A stretch of 47,094 nt of DNA from an uncultured Oleispira sp. (GTDB lineage: Bacteria; Pseudomonadota; Gammaproteobacteria; Pseudomonadales; Oceanobacteraceae). Below the pieces are notes generated by a model. The model was not told the DNA's origin. It did not search any database and saw only the letters and a program-made list of their open reading frames with translations. The stretch covers positions 1-47,094 of the forward strand of contig CAJVZR010000030.1 in NCBI GenBank assembly GCA_913019965.1, in the 5' to 3' direction. A program made the position numbers and the translations under genes. Below, in pieces: positions 1 through 7,553 of this stretch (the stretch's first letter is position 1; the number at the start of each line of letters is the position of its first letter).

Positions 1-888
1 GTGGGAACGGTATCTGAAGGACCAAAAGAATCCCGATTTAGATTCATAGACGATCATCGTGGATGTTTTGGTGTCAGATACCTATGTCGTAAGTTATTGG
101 TTTCCTTCTCAGGGTTTTATAAGTGGCTAGATCGCCCAATATCACTAAGAGCTGTCGAGAACGAAGCGCTTACCGATTCAATAAAATCGATCTTCGAAAA
201 ACATGACGGTAATTATGGAAGCCCTAGAATTCATCGTGAGCTAGTAGATCTGGGCGTGGTTGTTAACCATAAGCGTGTGGCTAGAATAATGCGTGAAGAG
301 CGTTTGATAGCGAAGGCTGCGAAGTTATATCGTCGGAAGGCTTTACCCATAAACTCATGTATTACGGTTGATAACCTTCGATATAATATACCACCGCCTT
401 CTGCCCCAAATCAGCAATGGGCAGGTGATGTCAGTTATCTAAAAGTTCATGGTGAATGGATTTATCTATCCGTGATTTTAGATCTTTACTCTCGTAAAGT
501 TATTGGCTGGTCACTTGGAAAAAATAGAACTACGGATTTAACTCTTAAATCATTAAGTATGGCGATTAAGTCTAGGGAATTCGAGCCAGGACTGATTTTC
601 CATAGTGACAAAGGTTCAGAATACGGCGCTCATATTTATCAAAATAAACTGCGCTCAGTTGGTATATTGCCCAGCATGAATCGCCACAAAACGATGACGG
701 ATAATATTCATGTGGAGTCGTTCTTTCGAACATTCAAAACAGAATCATTTCATGGTGAGGTATTTGAAGGTATGGAACATCTGTTTGAAGTTACAAAATG
801 GTATTTGGAAGATTATTATAATTGTGTGCGAATGCATACGTCGTTGTGCTTTAAATCACCAGTGCAATATGAAAGAATGGCTGCATAA
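1..888 (+). CDS. IS3-family transposase OrfB (DDE integrase core)
   Basis: This protein catalyses DNA strand transfer for an IS3-family insertion sequence. It has an HTH_21-type segment (YGSPRIHREL, residues 72-81) followed by an rve integrase core with the expected DDE triad: D143 in WAGDVSYL, D203 in HSDKGSEYGA and E239 in VESFFRTFK. The 295-residue length is normal for OrfB. The first base of the window is the GTG start, so OrfA and the left end of the element lie outside, and in IS3 elements OrfB is normally also made as an OrfAB fusion by -1 frameshifting; the true N-terminus may therefore lie upstream. The motif before the last catalytic residue is TDNIHVESFF rather than the more usual YDNA-type wording, but the catalytic residues are intact, so it may be active. 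It sits next to an integron-like cassette. Confidence 0.93.
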   Translation: MGTVSEGPKESRFRFIDDHRGCFGVRYLCRKLLVSFSGFYKWLDRPISLRAVENEALTDSIKSIFEKHDGNYGSPRIHRELVDLGVVVNHKRVARIMREERLIAKAAKLYRRKALPINSCITVDNLRYNIPPPSAPNQQWAGDVSYLKVHGEWIYLSVILDLYSRKVIGWSLGKNRTTDLTLKSLSMAIKSREFEPGLIFHSDKGSEYGAHIYQNKLRSVGILPSMNRHKTMTDNIHVESFFRTFKTESFHGEVFEGMEHLFEVTKWYLEDYYNCVRMHTSLCFKSPVQYERMAA

Positions 889-928
889 AATTAATTAGTA
901 GGGCGTCTACTATTTGGGGTGAGCTCTC
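889..928 (+). mobile_element. Probable right end of the IS3-family element
   Basis: Just after the orfB stop the sequence reads GTCTACTATTTGGGGTGAGC, which has the look of an IS3-family right terminal repeat (GTCTACTAT...GGGG...). The exact last base cannot be fixed because the left inverted repeat is outside the window. The end lies only about 20 bases before the left flank of the integron-like cassette. Confidence 0.5.
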
Positions 929-962
929 TGACTGTCTTAAAGAAGGGTTTTCCTACAGCCTC

Positions 963-1752
963 GTTATGCGCAAGAGGTAGTGAGCATCGAATGATATTGA
1001 AGGAATTGTACTTATATCCAGATCTGGTCGAATACCCTAGCGGGGTTACTGATGTTTTTAGAGATCAGACAAGATGCCTTTGTAACTATCTAGAGCGAAC
1101 AGCTCTTAAATCTATTCGCTTCAAGAGTGAAGGTTTTAAGAGAATCTGTGTCATAGGGAGCGCTACACCAAACGATACCGTTACGATTAACAGTTGTAAT
1201 GTAGCCTGTATAAATACTAATTTTGATCCTGAAGTATATGAATCTAAATCTAAAGTTGAATTGCAAGAATACTTCATTTCAATGTTATGCAATGGTTTGA
1301 ATAACTTTAGTCAGCAGGAATCAATCCCTATACAAGAAATAGAGGCTGAAATAGAGTCATTCCGTAAGGCTGGCTATAAAAACGAGTGGATACACAAATC
1401 AAAGAAACTCAAAGGCAATAAACTCCTTGTTTCCTTAAAATGCGAACTTACAGTTGATAATTTCATATTACGATTATGTGTTACTAAACAAGAAGAAATA
1501 ATTTTCGTTGAAGAAATTCTTAAAACAGCACCAGATGAAATAGTTTTCGTATCAAAGTTTAAAGATATAATATGTAATGAAGGTGTTTGCCAGGTAGCTG
1601 ATAAGTTCGGTGAGATTATTTATGAAAGGAATATCAGTGACTTTACTGAAATCGCATAACAAACACCTGCATCGGACAAGTTTCAGTTTTCACCTTTTGT
1701 GCAAAGAAACGCACAAAAGCCGCCAACAAAAACTTGCTCGCTGAGGCGGGCG
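963..1752 (+). mobile_element. Integron-type gene cassette (one ORF plus attC-like site)
   Basis: The unit starts at GTTATGC (963-969). It carries one ORF whose stop codon sits inside CGCATAAC (1653-1660), and ends in an attC-like site finishing GGCGGGCGTT (1745-1754). The leading GTTATGCG is the exact reverse complement of CGCATAAC, as expected because in a circular cassette the R' core is built from the cassette's first bases and must pair with R''. The cassette is bounded by a 17-base inverted repeat, GGTTTTCCTACAGCCTC (946-962) and GAGGCTGTAGAAAAACC (1755-1771), matching at 16 of 17 positions. No integrase gene is in the window, so this could be a stray cassette (CALIN-like) or the edge of a longer array. 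Confidence 0.65.
991..1659 (+). CDS. Hypothetical cassette-borne protein
   Basis: I do not recognise this protein of 222 residues. It has no signal peptide or membrane segment and looks cytoplasmic, with alternating charged helices and strands (for example KSKKLKGNKLLVSLKCELTV). An in-frame GTG at 919 would extend it, but that start lies inside the IS3 right end and outside the cassette, so I chose ATG 991, which is 28 bases inside the cassette and has AGAGG 13 bases upstream. The stop codon overlaps the R'' core of the attC-like site. Base composition is more A+T-rich than the housekeeping genes nearby, which agrees with lateral transfer. Cassette proteins are commonly unique, so lack of recognition is expected. 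Confidence 0.7.
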   Translation: MILKELYLYPDLVEYPSGVTDVFRDQTRCLCNYLERTALKSIRFKSEGFKRICVIGSATPNDTVTINSCNVACINTNFDPEVYESKSKVELQEYFISMLCNGLNNFSQQESIPIQEIEAEIESFRKAGYKNEWIHKSKKLKGNKLLVSLKCELTVDNFILRLCVTKQEEIIFVEEILKTAPDEIVFVSKFKDIICNEGVCQVADKFGEIIYERNISDFTEIA

Positions 1753-1758
1753 TTGAGG
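1653..1758 (+). repeat. attC-like recombination site (59-base element / VCR-like)
   Basis: About 106 bases. R'' is CGCATAAC (1653-1660) and the 3' core is GTTGAGG (1752-1758). The outer arms fold on each other imperfectly: CACCTGCATCGGACAAGTTT (1664-1683) against AAACTTGCTCGCTGAGGCGG (1730-1749), with CAAGTTT/AAACTTG exactly paired. The loop contains a separate perfect 9-bp hairpin CTTTTGTGC (1694-1702)/GCACAAAAG (1711-1719). The string GGCGGGCGTT at the 3' end is the same as in the well-known Vibrio cholerae repeats. The last base of the 3' core deviates from GTTRRRY, so it is called attC-like. Confidence 0.65.
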
Positions 1759-1947
1759 CTGTAGAAAAACCTTATTTTCACCTCATGCTTTGCAAAATAA
1801 CACCTCTTATTAATAGGTGAAATTGATCAGGTTAGTGAAGAAGTTTTAAACCATTCGTAGTATTTTCTAGGACTCGATAATTACAATTATTTTTAGTTTA
1901 CTTGCACAGTTTAAAGAAAGATAACTCTATTATGTTAGGACGTAAGA

Positions 1948-3519
1948 ATGAAGCTTGGATATTTATTAATGTTTACACTGTTGAATCTTCTCGTTGCATG
2001 CGGTGGGGAATCAAAAGGTGCAAGTCAGCCGTCACCGTCAGAAAAAAGCTTACTGATAGCTGATACGGATTTTGGCGATACCTGTGATGAAGAGCCTTTT
2101 CCATCTTACGAGGGGGTATCTGATTTTAGTTTAGGGCCTGTCAATGTTAAGTTCTATTCAGAAGATGATTTTTTTGAAGATCTTCCTAGGGGGCATGGTA
2201 CTAATGGCACCGATCCAAACATTAGTCGGGACTATATCGGTGAAACCACAAGAAATTATATTTCCTATGAACGTTTAGCTGAACCCTTTTTAAAAAATCA
2301 CTCTATTCATGAAAAGAAAATAAATATTGTATGGGAAGGAGAAATAATCGTAGAGAGTGATAGTGCAAATATTTTAGCTGGATTTGATTTTGAATATGGT
2401 GATGATGTTGTATTTACTCTAAATAGTACGCTAAGAAAAAGAATGAGTTGTCAAATGGGAGTGCCAATTCAACTGTCCAAAGGTGTGCATACATATAAAA
2501 TTGAATGGCATAGTCACAGTTATTCCGAAGCCTTTAATTCATCATTTATTGATTATAAAATATTAACTAAAGAAAGTATTTATAACGTTATATCTCCTTC
2601 ATTATCTGGAAGTGAAGAGGTCGCTTATGGATTTATTCAAACTCCTGAAACATTTAACGACGTTATTACAGTTACACCTCCAACAGTCTCTAACGATCTA
2701 ATACTAGTATTGGATTCTAACGAAGCAACAAATTGGATTTTAAATAACCCAGAGAACGTCAATATAAAATACGTATTACTCTCATCCCACTCTCCAGTAT
2801 CGACGTTTGAGGGTATTGACCGTGATAAAATCATATACGTAGATGATATTTCTGGTGGGCTTGATGTTGCTCCTGACATACTTCTTATGACAGGTATGTC
2901 TATGGGATATCATAAAACTTCATATAATAGATCTTTAGATATCACGACTGAAGACTCTCCTGACTATTACCTAATTTTTGGTCATAGTGAAACTATTTTA
3001 TCAAATCTTCAAGAGACGAGTGCAACGACTAGTATTTTTGAAAGTAGTACCACAGGGCAGGAAGTTGCTACTAGAATGGTATTGAATTCAACAGCGGTGC
3101 TGGATGATTTAACATGGACTTTTTGGATGTCAACTGAAACTAGGCATGATCGAATAGGGGAAGACTTCATATTTAAAATATACACAGGTGATCTTTTACC
3201 TGAAGTCGAAGTCGAAAGCATATCGATGTCAGTGGAAGGTAATAAATACTACGATACGGAAGGTGGAACTGTATATCGAACTAACTTCGACTTTAATCCA
3301 AAAATTGACTCAAATTTAGAGTTGCCTGCAGGCAATTACTGGGTGTCAATTCAGCATGTATCTAATGGAGCGTCTTCTGGCATAATAATGGAGCAGGGAG
3401 GCTTAGGCATTGGTGGTGCTTTTAACTCTACGGGGATGTGGTCGAGTACGATTGCGGGTTCACCTGCTACAAATGGACTTGGCGCTAGTATAGAAATTGA
3501 TGCATTCCTATTAGATTGA
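1948..3519 (+). CDS. Large secreted lipoprotein, function unknown
   Basis: A 523-residue lipoprotein. The N-terminus MKLGYLLMFTLLNLLVACGG is a type II signal peptide with lipobox LVAC; Cys18 would be lipidated. The start is ATG with AGGA about 8 bases upstream. After a Ser-rich linker there is a beta-rich region (about residues 60-205; INIVWEGEIIVESDSANILA and later GVHTYKIEW) with the flavour of a PA14-type beta-sandwich. A C-terminal jelly-roll-like segment (about 360-523, including LPAGNYWVSIQ) resembles carbohydrate- or anchor-type beta-sandwich domains. No catalytic motif is obvious. It is monocistronic, between the integron-like cassette and phnA, and followed by a hairpin at 3606-3625. 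PA14 similarity is a guess from pattern, not a demonstrated homology. Confidence 0.75.
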   Translation: MKLGYLLMFTLLNLLVACGGESKGASQPSPSEKSLLIADTDFGDTCDEEPFPSYEGVSDFSLGPVNVKFYSEDDFFEDLPRGHGTNGTDPNISRDYIGETTRNYISYERLAEPFLKNHSIHEKKINIVWEGEIIVESDSANILAGFDFEYGDDVVFTLNSTLRKRMSCQMGVPIQLSKGVHTYKIEWHSHSYSEAFNSSFIDYKILTKESIYNVISPSLSGSEEVAYGFIQTPETFNDVITVTPPTVSNDLILVLDSNEATNWILNNPENVNIKYVLLSSHSPVSTFEGIDRDKIIYVDDISGGLDVAPDILLMTGMSMGYHKTSYNRSLDITTEDSPDYYLIFGHSETILSNLQETSATTSIFESSTTGQEVATRMVLNSTAVLDDLTWTFWMSTETRHDRIGEDFIFKIYTGDLLPEVEVESISMSVEGNKYYDTEGGTVYRTNFDFNPKIDSNLELPAGNYWVSIQHVSNGASSGIIMEQGGLGIGGAFNSTGMWSSTIAGSPATNGLGASIEIDAFLLD

Positions 3520-3605
3520 AGATAGCCCACGAATATATTCGATACTTACAACTAATTAGTTTTGGATATTGAAGGTAAGCTTTGCTGAAATTTACTATGA
3601 CGACT

Positions 3606-3625
3606 CGCTAAGAAAATTCTTAGCG
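3606..3625 (+). terminator. Inverted repeat, possible terminator
   Basis: CGCTAAGAA/TTCTTAGCG is a perfect 9-bp inverted repeat around two central bases, 87 bases after the lipoprotein stop. There is no strong T-run after it, so it may be a weak terminator or a transcript-stabilising hairpin. Confidence 0.45.
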
Positions 3626-3665
3626 ATTATGATAGTGAGTATATGAATTAAATAAGTTGTAACGT

Positions 3666-4001
3666 ATGTCTCTTCCTCCTTGTCCTAGCTGTCAGTCTGA
3701 ATTCGTTTATCAAGATCAAAATCATTTAATCTGCCCTGAGTGTGCTTATGAATGGAACCCTGAAGAAGTGCTTGCCGATGAGGTGCTTACAATTAAAGAT
3801 GCAAATGGATCGTTATTGAATGAAGGTGACAAAGTGACACTCGCGAAAGACCTTAAAGTAAAAGGCAGTTCTCAAGTGCTTAAAATTGGAACCAAAGCGG
3901 TTATTAGAAGAATGGTTGATGGAAAAGACCATCAGTTAGATTACAAAGTAGACGGTGCCGGTGAAATGATGGTGACGGCTAAGTTTGTTAAAAAAGCCTA
4001 A
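3666..4001 (+). CDS. phnA: PhnA/YjdM family zinc-ribbon protein
   Basis: A 111-residue cytoplasmic protein of the PhnA (YjdM) family. A zinc ribbon is visible at the N-terminus (C6PSC9 ... C23PEC26). The family's C-terminal SH3-like region follows, with the characteristic KDANGSLLNEGDKVTLAKDL stretch and KGTKAV-like ending. Despite its name, the family has no proven role in phosphonate breakdown, and no phn genes are nearby. It is probably transcribed alone; no strong Shine-Dalgarno site precedes the ATG. Family assignment is firm, function is not. Confidence 0.92.
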   Translation: MSLPPCPSCQSEFVYQDQNHLICPECAYEWNPEEVLADEVLTIKDANGSLLNEGDKVTLAKDLKVKGSSQVLKIGTKAVIRRMVDGKDHQLDYKVDGAGEMMVTAKFVKKA

Positions 4002-4063
4002 TGGGTTTTGGTATTTACTGTTAAAGGTATTAATCGTTTCGTTAAAGACAGTTTGGAGTATTA

Positions 4064-4567
4064 ATGCAAAAGGTATTTGTGAGTGCTTGCTTGCTGGGTG
4101 ATAAAGTTCGTTACGATGGTAGAAGTGTCTTATCAGGTAATGCACTACTTCAGCAATGGGTTGATGCTGGTAGGGTGGTCTCTCTTTGCCCAGAGGTGAG
4201 TGCGGGGATGAGTACTCCGAGGAGCCCCGCTGAGATTTCGGCTGGCACAGGTGTCAACGTTCTTTCTGGTGATGTTTTTGTTACTGATAATACAGGACAA
4301 GATGTTACTGACGATTTCTTGGTCGGAGCTAATAATGCGCTGTCTGTTTGTAAAAAGGAGGGCATCACGATCGCGGTACTGACTGAAAATAGTCCTTCTT
4401 GTGGTAGCTCGTTTATTTATAGTGGCGACTTTAGTGGCCAGAAAATCGCCGGTGCAGGAGTTACTGCGGCACTATTGCTGGCTAATGGAATTCAGGTTTT
4501 TAACCAGTATCAATTAGACGAGGTTAATCACTGCCTGCTACAGGCCGATGATAGTGCTTTGCCATAG
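4064..4567 (+). CDS. DUF523 (YbbK-like) family protein
   Basis: A 167-residue protein matching the DUF523 family in length and motifs: the N-terminal SACLLGDKVRYDG block, LCPEVSAGMSTPR, and SPSCGSSFIYSG. Conserved Cys residues in these three motifs suggest metal or cluster binding, but the biochemical role of the family is not established. The ATG has a clear GGAG eight bases upstream. It is 62 bases after phnA on the same strand and may be co-transcribed with it. Confidence 0.88.
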   Translation: MQKVFVSACLLGDKVRYDGRSVLSGNALLQQWVDAGRVVSLCPEVSAGMSTPRSPAEISAGTGVNVLSGDVFVTDNTGQDVTDDFLVGANNALSVCKKEGITIAVLTENSPSCGSSFIYSGDFSGQKIAGAGVTAALLLANGIQVFNQYQLDEVNHCLLQADDSALP

Positions 4568-4662
4568 TACTGATTGAACAAACTTCTGTTAAACCTCAAA
4601 TTGATGGCTTTGATTATGTTAAAGTCATGCGATCAATCTCTACTTTATGATTTGGAAACAAC

Positions 4663-5340
4663 ATGACTCCTTGGACTTTATTAGGCTTGGCCAAAATACC
4701 CAATAACGGCGGTGAATTGGAGTTAACTCAGCGCGATAAAGAGTTTTCTATTCATTTAAAGGGGGTCCGTGGAGAGTTAATGAATAGCCGTATGCACAGT
4801 TCTGAGTTAGCCTTATCTGACTTAGGTTGTGCTCATGTGAAGCATGTTGAAAACGCTAAGGTGCTTGTGGGTGGTATGGGCATGGGGTTTACCCTAGCAG
4901 CCGCTCTGAAAGCGACAACCGCCAGCTCAAAGGTTGTGGTCGCGGAATTAGTGCCTGATGTGATTGAGTGGAACAAGGGGCCATTGGGTGAATGTGCCGG
5001 TAGGCCATTGGATAATGATCGAGTGATTGTGCACGTAGGCGATGTCGCTGAATTGTTTAAAGCGAAGCAACCTGAGTTCGATGCTATTTTGTTAGATGTG
5101 GATAATGGCCCTGAAGGTTTTACTCATGGCGATAATAATAATTTATATTCTTTAAATAGCTTAGCGGCGATTAGCCAGACATTAAAATCTAAAGGTGTTT
5201 TGGCTGTATGGTCTGCATGGCATGATCCTAAATTTACCACACAGCTTAAAAAGGCGAAGTTTAAGGTTCAAACAAAAACGGTGAGGGCGCATAATGGAAA
5301 AGGCAGTCGTCATACTATTTATTTGGCAGAAAAAATTTAA
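4663..5340 (+). CDS. Spermidine-synthase-like / SAM-dependent methyltransferase-fold protein
   Basis: A 225-residue Rossmann-fold protein. The nucleotide-binding glycine motif is VLVGGMGMGFTLAAAL (about residues 67-82), followed by the acidic strand end VVVAELVPDVIEW and the strand-4 motif DAILLDVDNGPEGF, as in spermidine synthases and related aminopropyl- or methyltransferase-fold proteins. It is shorter than typical SpeE (about 280 residues) and lacks most of its N-terminal beta-barrel, so polyamine synthesis is not certain. Start ATG with GGAAAC at a good distance. No polyamine genes are adjacent. Confidence 0.75.
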   Translation: MTPWTLLGLAKIPNNGGELELTQRDKEFSIHLKGVRGELMNSRMHSSELALSDLGCAHVKHVENAKVLVGGMGMGFTLAAALKATTASSKVVVAELVPDVIEWNKGPLGECAGRPLDNDRVIVHVGDVAELFKAKQPEFDAILLDVDNGPEGFTHGDNNNLYSLNSLAAISQTLKSKGVLAVWSAWHDPKFTTQLKKAKFKVQTKTVRAHNGKGSRHTIYLAEKI

Positions 5341-5770
5341 TTAGAATTAAATAAAGGCTTGTAAAATATTCACTAAAGTAATGATAAATAATTTAGACAG
5401 CTTAATCCTCGTGAACATGATGGTTAAACTGAAATGAATTTCGTTACTTTATGGATTTCTTTTATTTATTTGAAAAGTAATCCCCAGATTTGTTTATCTC
5501 GATAATTTTATCTAGCAATAATGCTAAGTTCATCCAAACTATTAAGCCTTGGCCGCAAGGGTTTAATATCTAACAAATAAGTTGTGTGTGTCCTGTTTTT
5601 GTCATTGGTGTACTACACGTATAGCGTGACTTTTATCATAAATACTTTATATAAAATTAATATTTAATAAAGTAATTCTTTGGTTGCACTATGTAATTGT
5701 GTGATCCTTTTCCGATTATTATTTTATGTGTTGAATATACTAGCCCCCTGAATCGAATTAGGGTTTGTTT
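5341..5770. other. Intergenic region, A+T-rich
   Basis: About 430 bases without a plausible gene. The last 50 bases resemble the leader of the downstream paralogue at 6905-6946: both contain an ATATACT element and end in TTAGGGYTTGTTTATG. This suggests a shared, duplicated promoter and ribosome-binding region (ATATACT as a possible -10-like element). Nothing else was identified. Confidence 0.5.
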
Positions 5771-6667
5771 ATGAACACGTTTATTAAAGTTTCACTATTT
5801 TCTAGTTTTTTCCTTCTTGCAGCTTGTGGTGATGAAAAAATTAAAGTGTTAATCGAAGTGACGGAAGAGCCTATTGAAGAGAACATTGAAGAAACTATTG
5901 TAGAAGATGCTATTCCAGTAATAACTGATCCAGAAACTACGCTACCAGAAATTGAAGAAACGGTTTCAGAGATTCCAGTTCAAGAAATACCAAGTACTCC
6001 TGTTCTACCACCAATTTCTACAATCCCAGTAGAAGAAACTCCAGTAGTAGAAGAAACCCCAGTAGTTGAAGAAACCCCAGTAGTTGAAGAAACCCCAGTA
6101 GTTGAAGAAACGCCAGTAGTTGAAGAAACGCCAGTAGTTGAAGAAACGCCAGTAGTTGAAGAAACCCCAGTAGTTGAAGAAACCCCAGTAGTTGAAGAAA
6201 CGCCAGTAGTTGAAGAAACCCCAGTAGTTGAAGAAACGCCAGTTGTTGAAGAAACGCCAGTTGTTGAAGAAACGCCAGTAGTTGAAGAAACACCAGTAGT
6301 TGAAGAAACACCAGTTGTTGAAGAGACGCCTGTAGTAGAAGAAACGCCTGTAGTAGAAGAAACGCCTGTAGTAGAAGAAACACCTATCGTAGAGTTTACA
6401 CCTCAGGCCCTAACCCTAAGATGGAATCCTACGTACGAAGATGACGAAGGTAATACAGTGCATAAGTCTGAAATCGAAGTCTATAACCTTCATTGGGGTG
6501 ATGATGCAGAGAACCTAACTGAAACAATTGAAATTGCGAACTTGGGTGCTGACTCTTATGTGTTTACTGCTCTAGCTGCCGGAGATTACTATTTTGCAAT
6601 TACTGTCGAGTCTATCTATGGAACTCACAGTAATGATTCAAATGTTGTTTATAAGCGCATTGATTAA
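5771..6667 (+). CDS. Repeat-stalk lipoprotein with C-terminal fibronectin-III-like domain
   Basis: Probably a surface- or periplasm-tethered protein. An upstream TTG (5765) is in frame, but ATG 5771 gives the proper signal peptide [20 protein letters not shown] with lipobox LAAC. Next come an acidic Glu/Thr/Pro-rich linker and nineteen uninterrupted PVVEET hexapeptides. The C-terminal domain (about 90 residues, from [14 protein letters not shown] to SNVVYKRID) has the alternating strand pattern of fibronectin type III, including [12 protein letters not shown]. The stalk would project the domain away from the membrane with a strong negative charge. It is paralogous to the gene at 6947-7552. 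The ligand is unknown. Confidence 0.85.
   Translation: MNTFIKVSLFSSFFLLAACGDEKIKVLIEVTEEPIEENIEETIVEDAIPVITDPETTLPEIEETVSEIPVQEIPSTPVLPPISTIPVEETPVVEETPVVEETPVVEETPVVEETPVVEETPVVEETPVVEETPVVEETPVVEETPVVEETPVVEETPVVEETPVVEETPVVEETPVVEETPVVEETPVVEETPVVEETPVVEETPIVEFTPQALTLRWNPTYEDDEGNTVHKSEIEVYNLHWGDDAENLTETIEIANLGADSYVFTALAAGDYYFAITVESIYGTHSNDSNVVYKRID
6041..6382 (+). repeat. 19 tandem 18-bp repeats encoding PVVEET
   Basis: 342 bases, exactly 19 units of 18 bases. Each unit encodes Pro-Val-Val-Glu-Glu-Thr. Units differ only at synonymous positions (GTA/GTT, ACC/ACG/ACA, CCA/CCT), so protein sequence is conserved while DNA drifts. Incomplete variants flank it (PVEET before, PIVEF after). Confidence 0.95.
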
Positions 6668-6701
6668 TACCAGTTATTAAATAATATATTTTAAATTAAT
6701 A

Positions 6702-6738
6702 TAAAGGCGCATTGGGTTTTACTCTTTGCGTTTTTTTT
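6702..6738 (+). terminator. Weak possible terminator
   Basis: GCGCA ... TGCG followed by eight T residues lies 35-70 bases after the first stalk lipoprotein. The stem is only four to five bp with a long loop, so this is tentative. Confidence 0.3.
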
Positions 6739-6747
6739 ATATCTTTG

Positions 6748-6824
6748 TTTCTATTTCTATTTCTATTTCTATTTCTATTTCTATTTCTATTTCTATTTCT
6801 ATTTCTATTTCTATTTCTATTTCT
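6748..6824. repeat. Hexanucleotide microsatellite (TTTCTA)12.8
   Basis: Twelve full TTTCTA units plus five more bases, without a single interruption (77 bases). It is non-coding, between the two paralogous stalk lipoproteins, and ends 122 bases before the second start codon, upstream of its putative ATATACT promoter element. Each unit gained or lost shifts upstream DNA by 6 bp, about half a helical turn. Confidence 0.97.
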
Positions 6825-6946
6825 GAGTTTTAAATTATTTATAATAAAAATAGTATTTTGTTTATTAATGTAATGCTGTGACCGTTACACTTATTTAAAA
6901 ATTAATGCTGGATATACTGAACTTCTAAATTGATTAGGGCTTGTTT

Positions 6947-7552
6947 ATGATTACTTTATTTAAAACTCCACTTTATTTATCTTTTGCTTTTTTAATTGCT
7001 TGTGGTGGTGCAGAAAGTGGTGAAACTGTTGAGTCTGGTTTTACTGCATTCGGCGGGAAAAAGACTGAGCATCCAAATGATAAAGAAACGGGCCCTAACA
7101 AATCAAAAGGTGGTAAGCCTGTTGCAGAAGAACCAGTAGTAGAAGAACCTGTAGTAGAAGAACCTGTAGTAGAAGAACCTGTGGTAGAAGAACCTGTAGT
7201 AGAAGAACCTGTAGTAGAAGAACCTGTAGTAGAAGAGCCAGTAGTGGAAGAGCCAGTAGTAGAAGAACCAGTTGATGAGGTAATAGCTCAAGCGTTAACA
7301 TTAAGATGGAATCCTACTTATCAAGACGATATGGGTAATATCGTTCATAAGTCAGAAATCGAAACCTATACTCTATATTGGGGGCACGAAGAAGATAATT
7401 TAACAGAGGTTGTTCAGGTCGCTAATATGGGAGCAGACTCTTATGTATTTACTGCTCAAACTGCCGGTGATTATTATTTTGCAATCAGTGTCGAATCAAT
7501 TTATGGCACACACAGTGAAATTTCGAATGTTGTTTATAAGCAGGTGAACTAA
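6947..7552 (+). CDS. Second repeat-stalk lipoprotein with fibronectin-III-like domain
   Basis: Shorter paralogue of the 5771-6667 gene. ATG 6947 is preferred over the in-frame TTG at 6941 because it begins the signal peptide MITLFKTPLYLSFAFLIACG (lipobox LIAC). A Gly/Lys-rich linker (GGKKTEHPNDKETGPNKSKG) leads to nine PVVEE pentapeptides (7133-7267). The C-terminal domain shares blocks with its paralogue: [34 protein letters not shown] and SIYGTHS. The repeat unit differs in length (15 versus 18 bases), so the stalks expanded independently after duplication while the domain was kept. Its stop is one base before the next gene, so the two are very likely co-translated. Confidence 0.85.
   Translation: MITLFKTPLYLSFAFLIACGGAESGETVESGFTAFGGKKTEHPNDKETGPNKSKGGKPVAEEPVVEEPVVEEPVVEEPVVEEPVVEEPVVEEPVVEEPVVEEPVVEEPVDEVIAQALTLRWNPTYQDDMGNIVHKSEIETYTLYWGHEEDNLTEVVQVANMGADSYVFTAQTAGDYYFAISVESIYGTHSEISNVVYKQVN
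7133..7267 (+). repeat. 9 tandem 15-bp repeats encoding PVVEE
   Basis: 135 bases, nine 15-base units, each encoding Pro-Val-Val-Glu-Glu with mainly CCT/CCA, GTA/GTG and GAA/GAG exchange. Confidence 0.95.
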
Positions 7553-7553
7553 T

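Noticed and set aside
919..990. GTG at 919 as start of the cassette gene
   Set aside because: It lies in the IS3 end and outside the cassette boundary (963), so the extension is fortuitous.
3666..4001. Phosphonate-degrading enzyme
   Set aside because: The PhnA/YjdM name is historical; there are no phosphonate genes nearby and no catalytic motif.
6041..6382. Regular 18-bp repeats that could look like a CRISPR array
   Set aside because: No unique spacers; the units are contiguous and code for PVVEET within a lipoprotein.
6018..6383. Minus-strand Leu/Gln-rich open frame across the stalk repeats
   Set aside because: It is the antisense shadow of the PVVEET repeat and has no ribosome-binding site or independent features; the same applies to minus-strand frames over 7095-7301.
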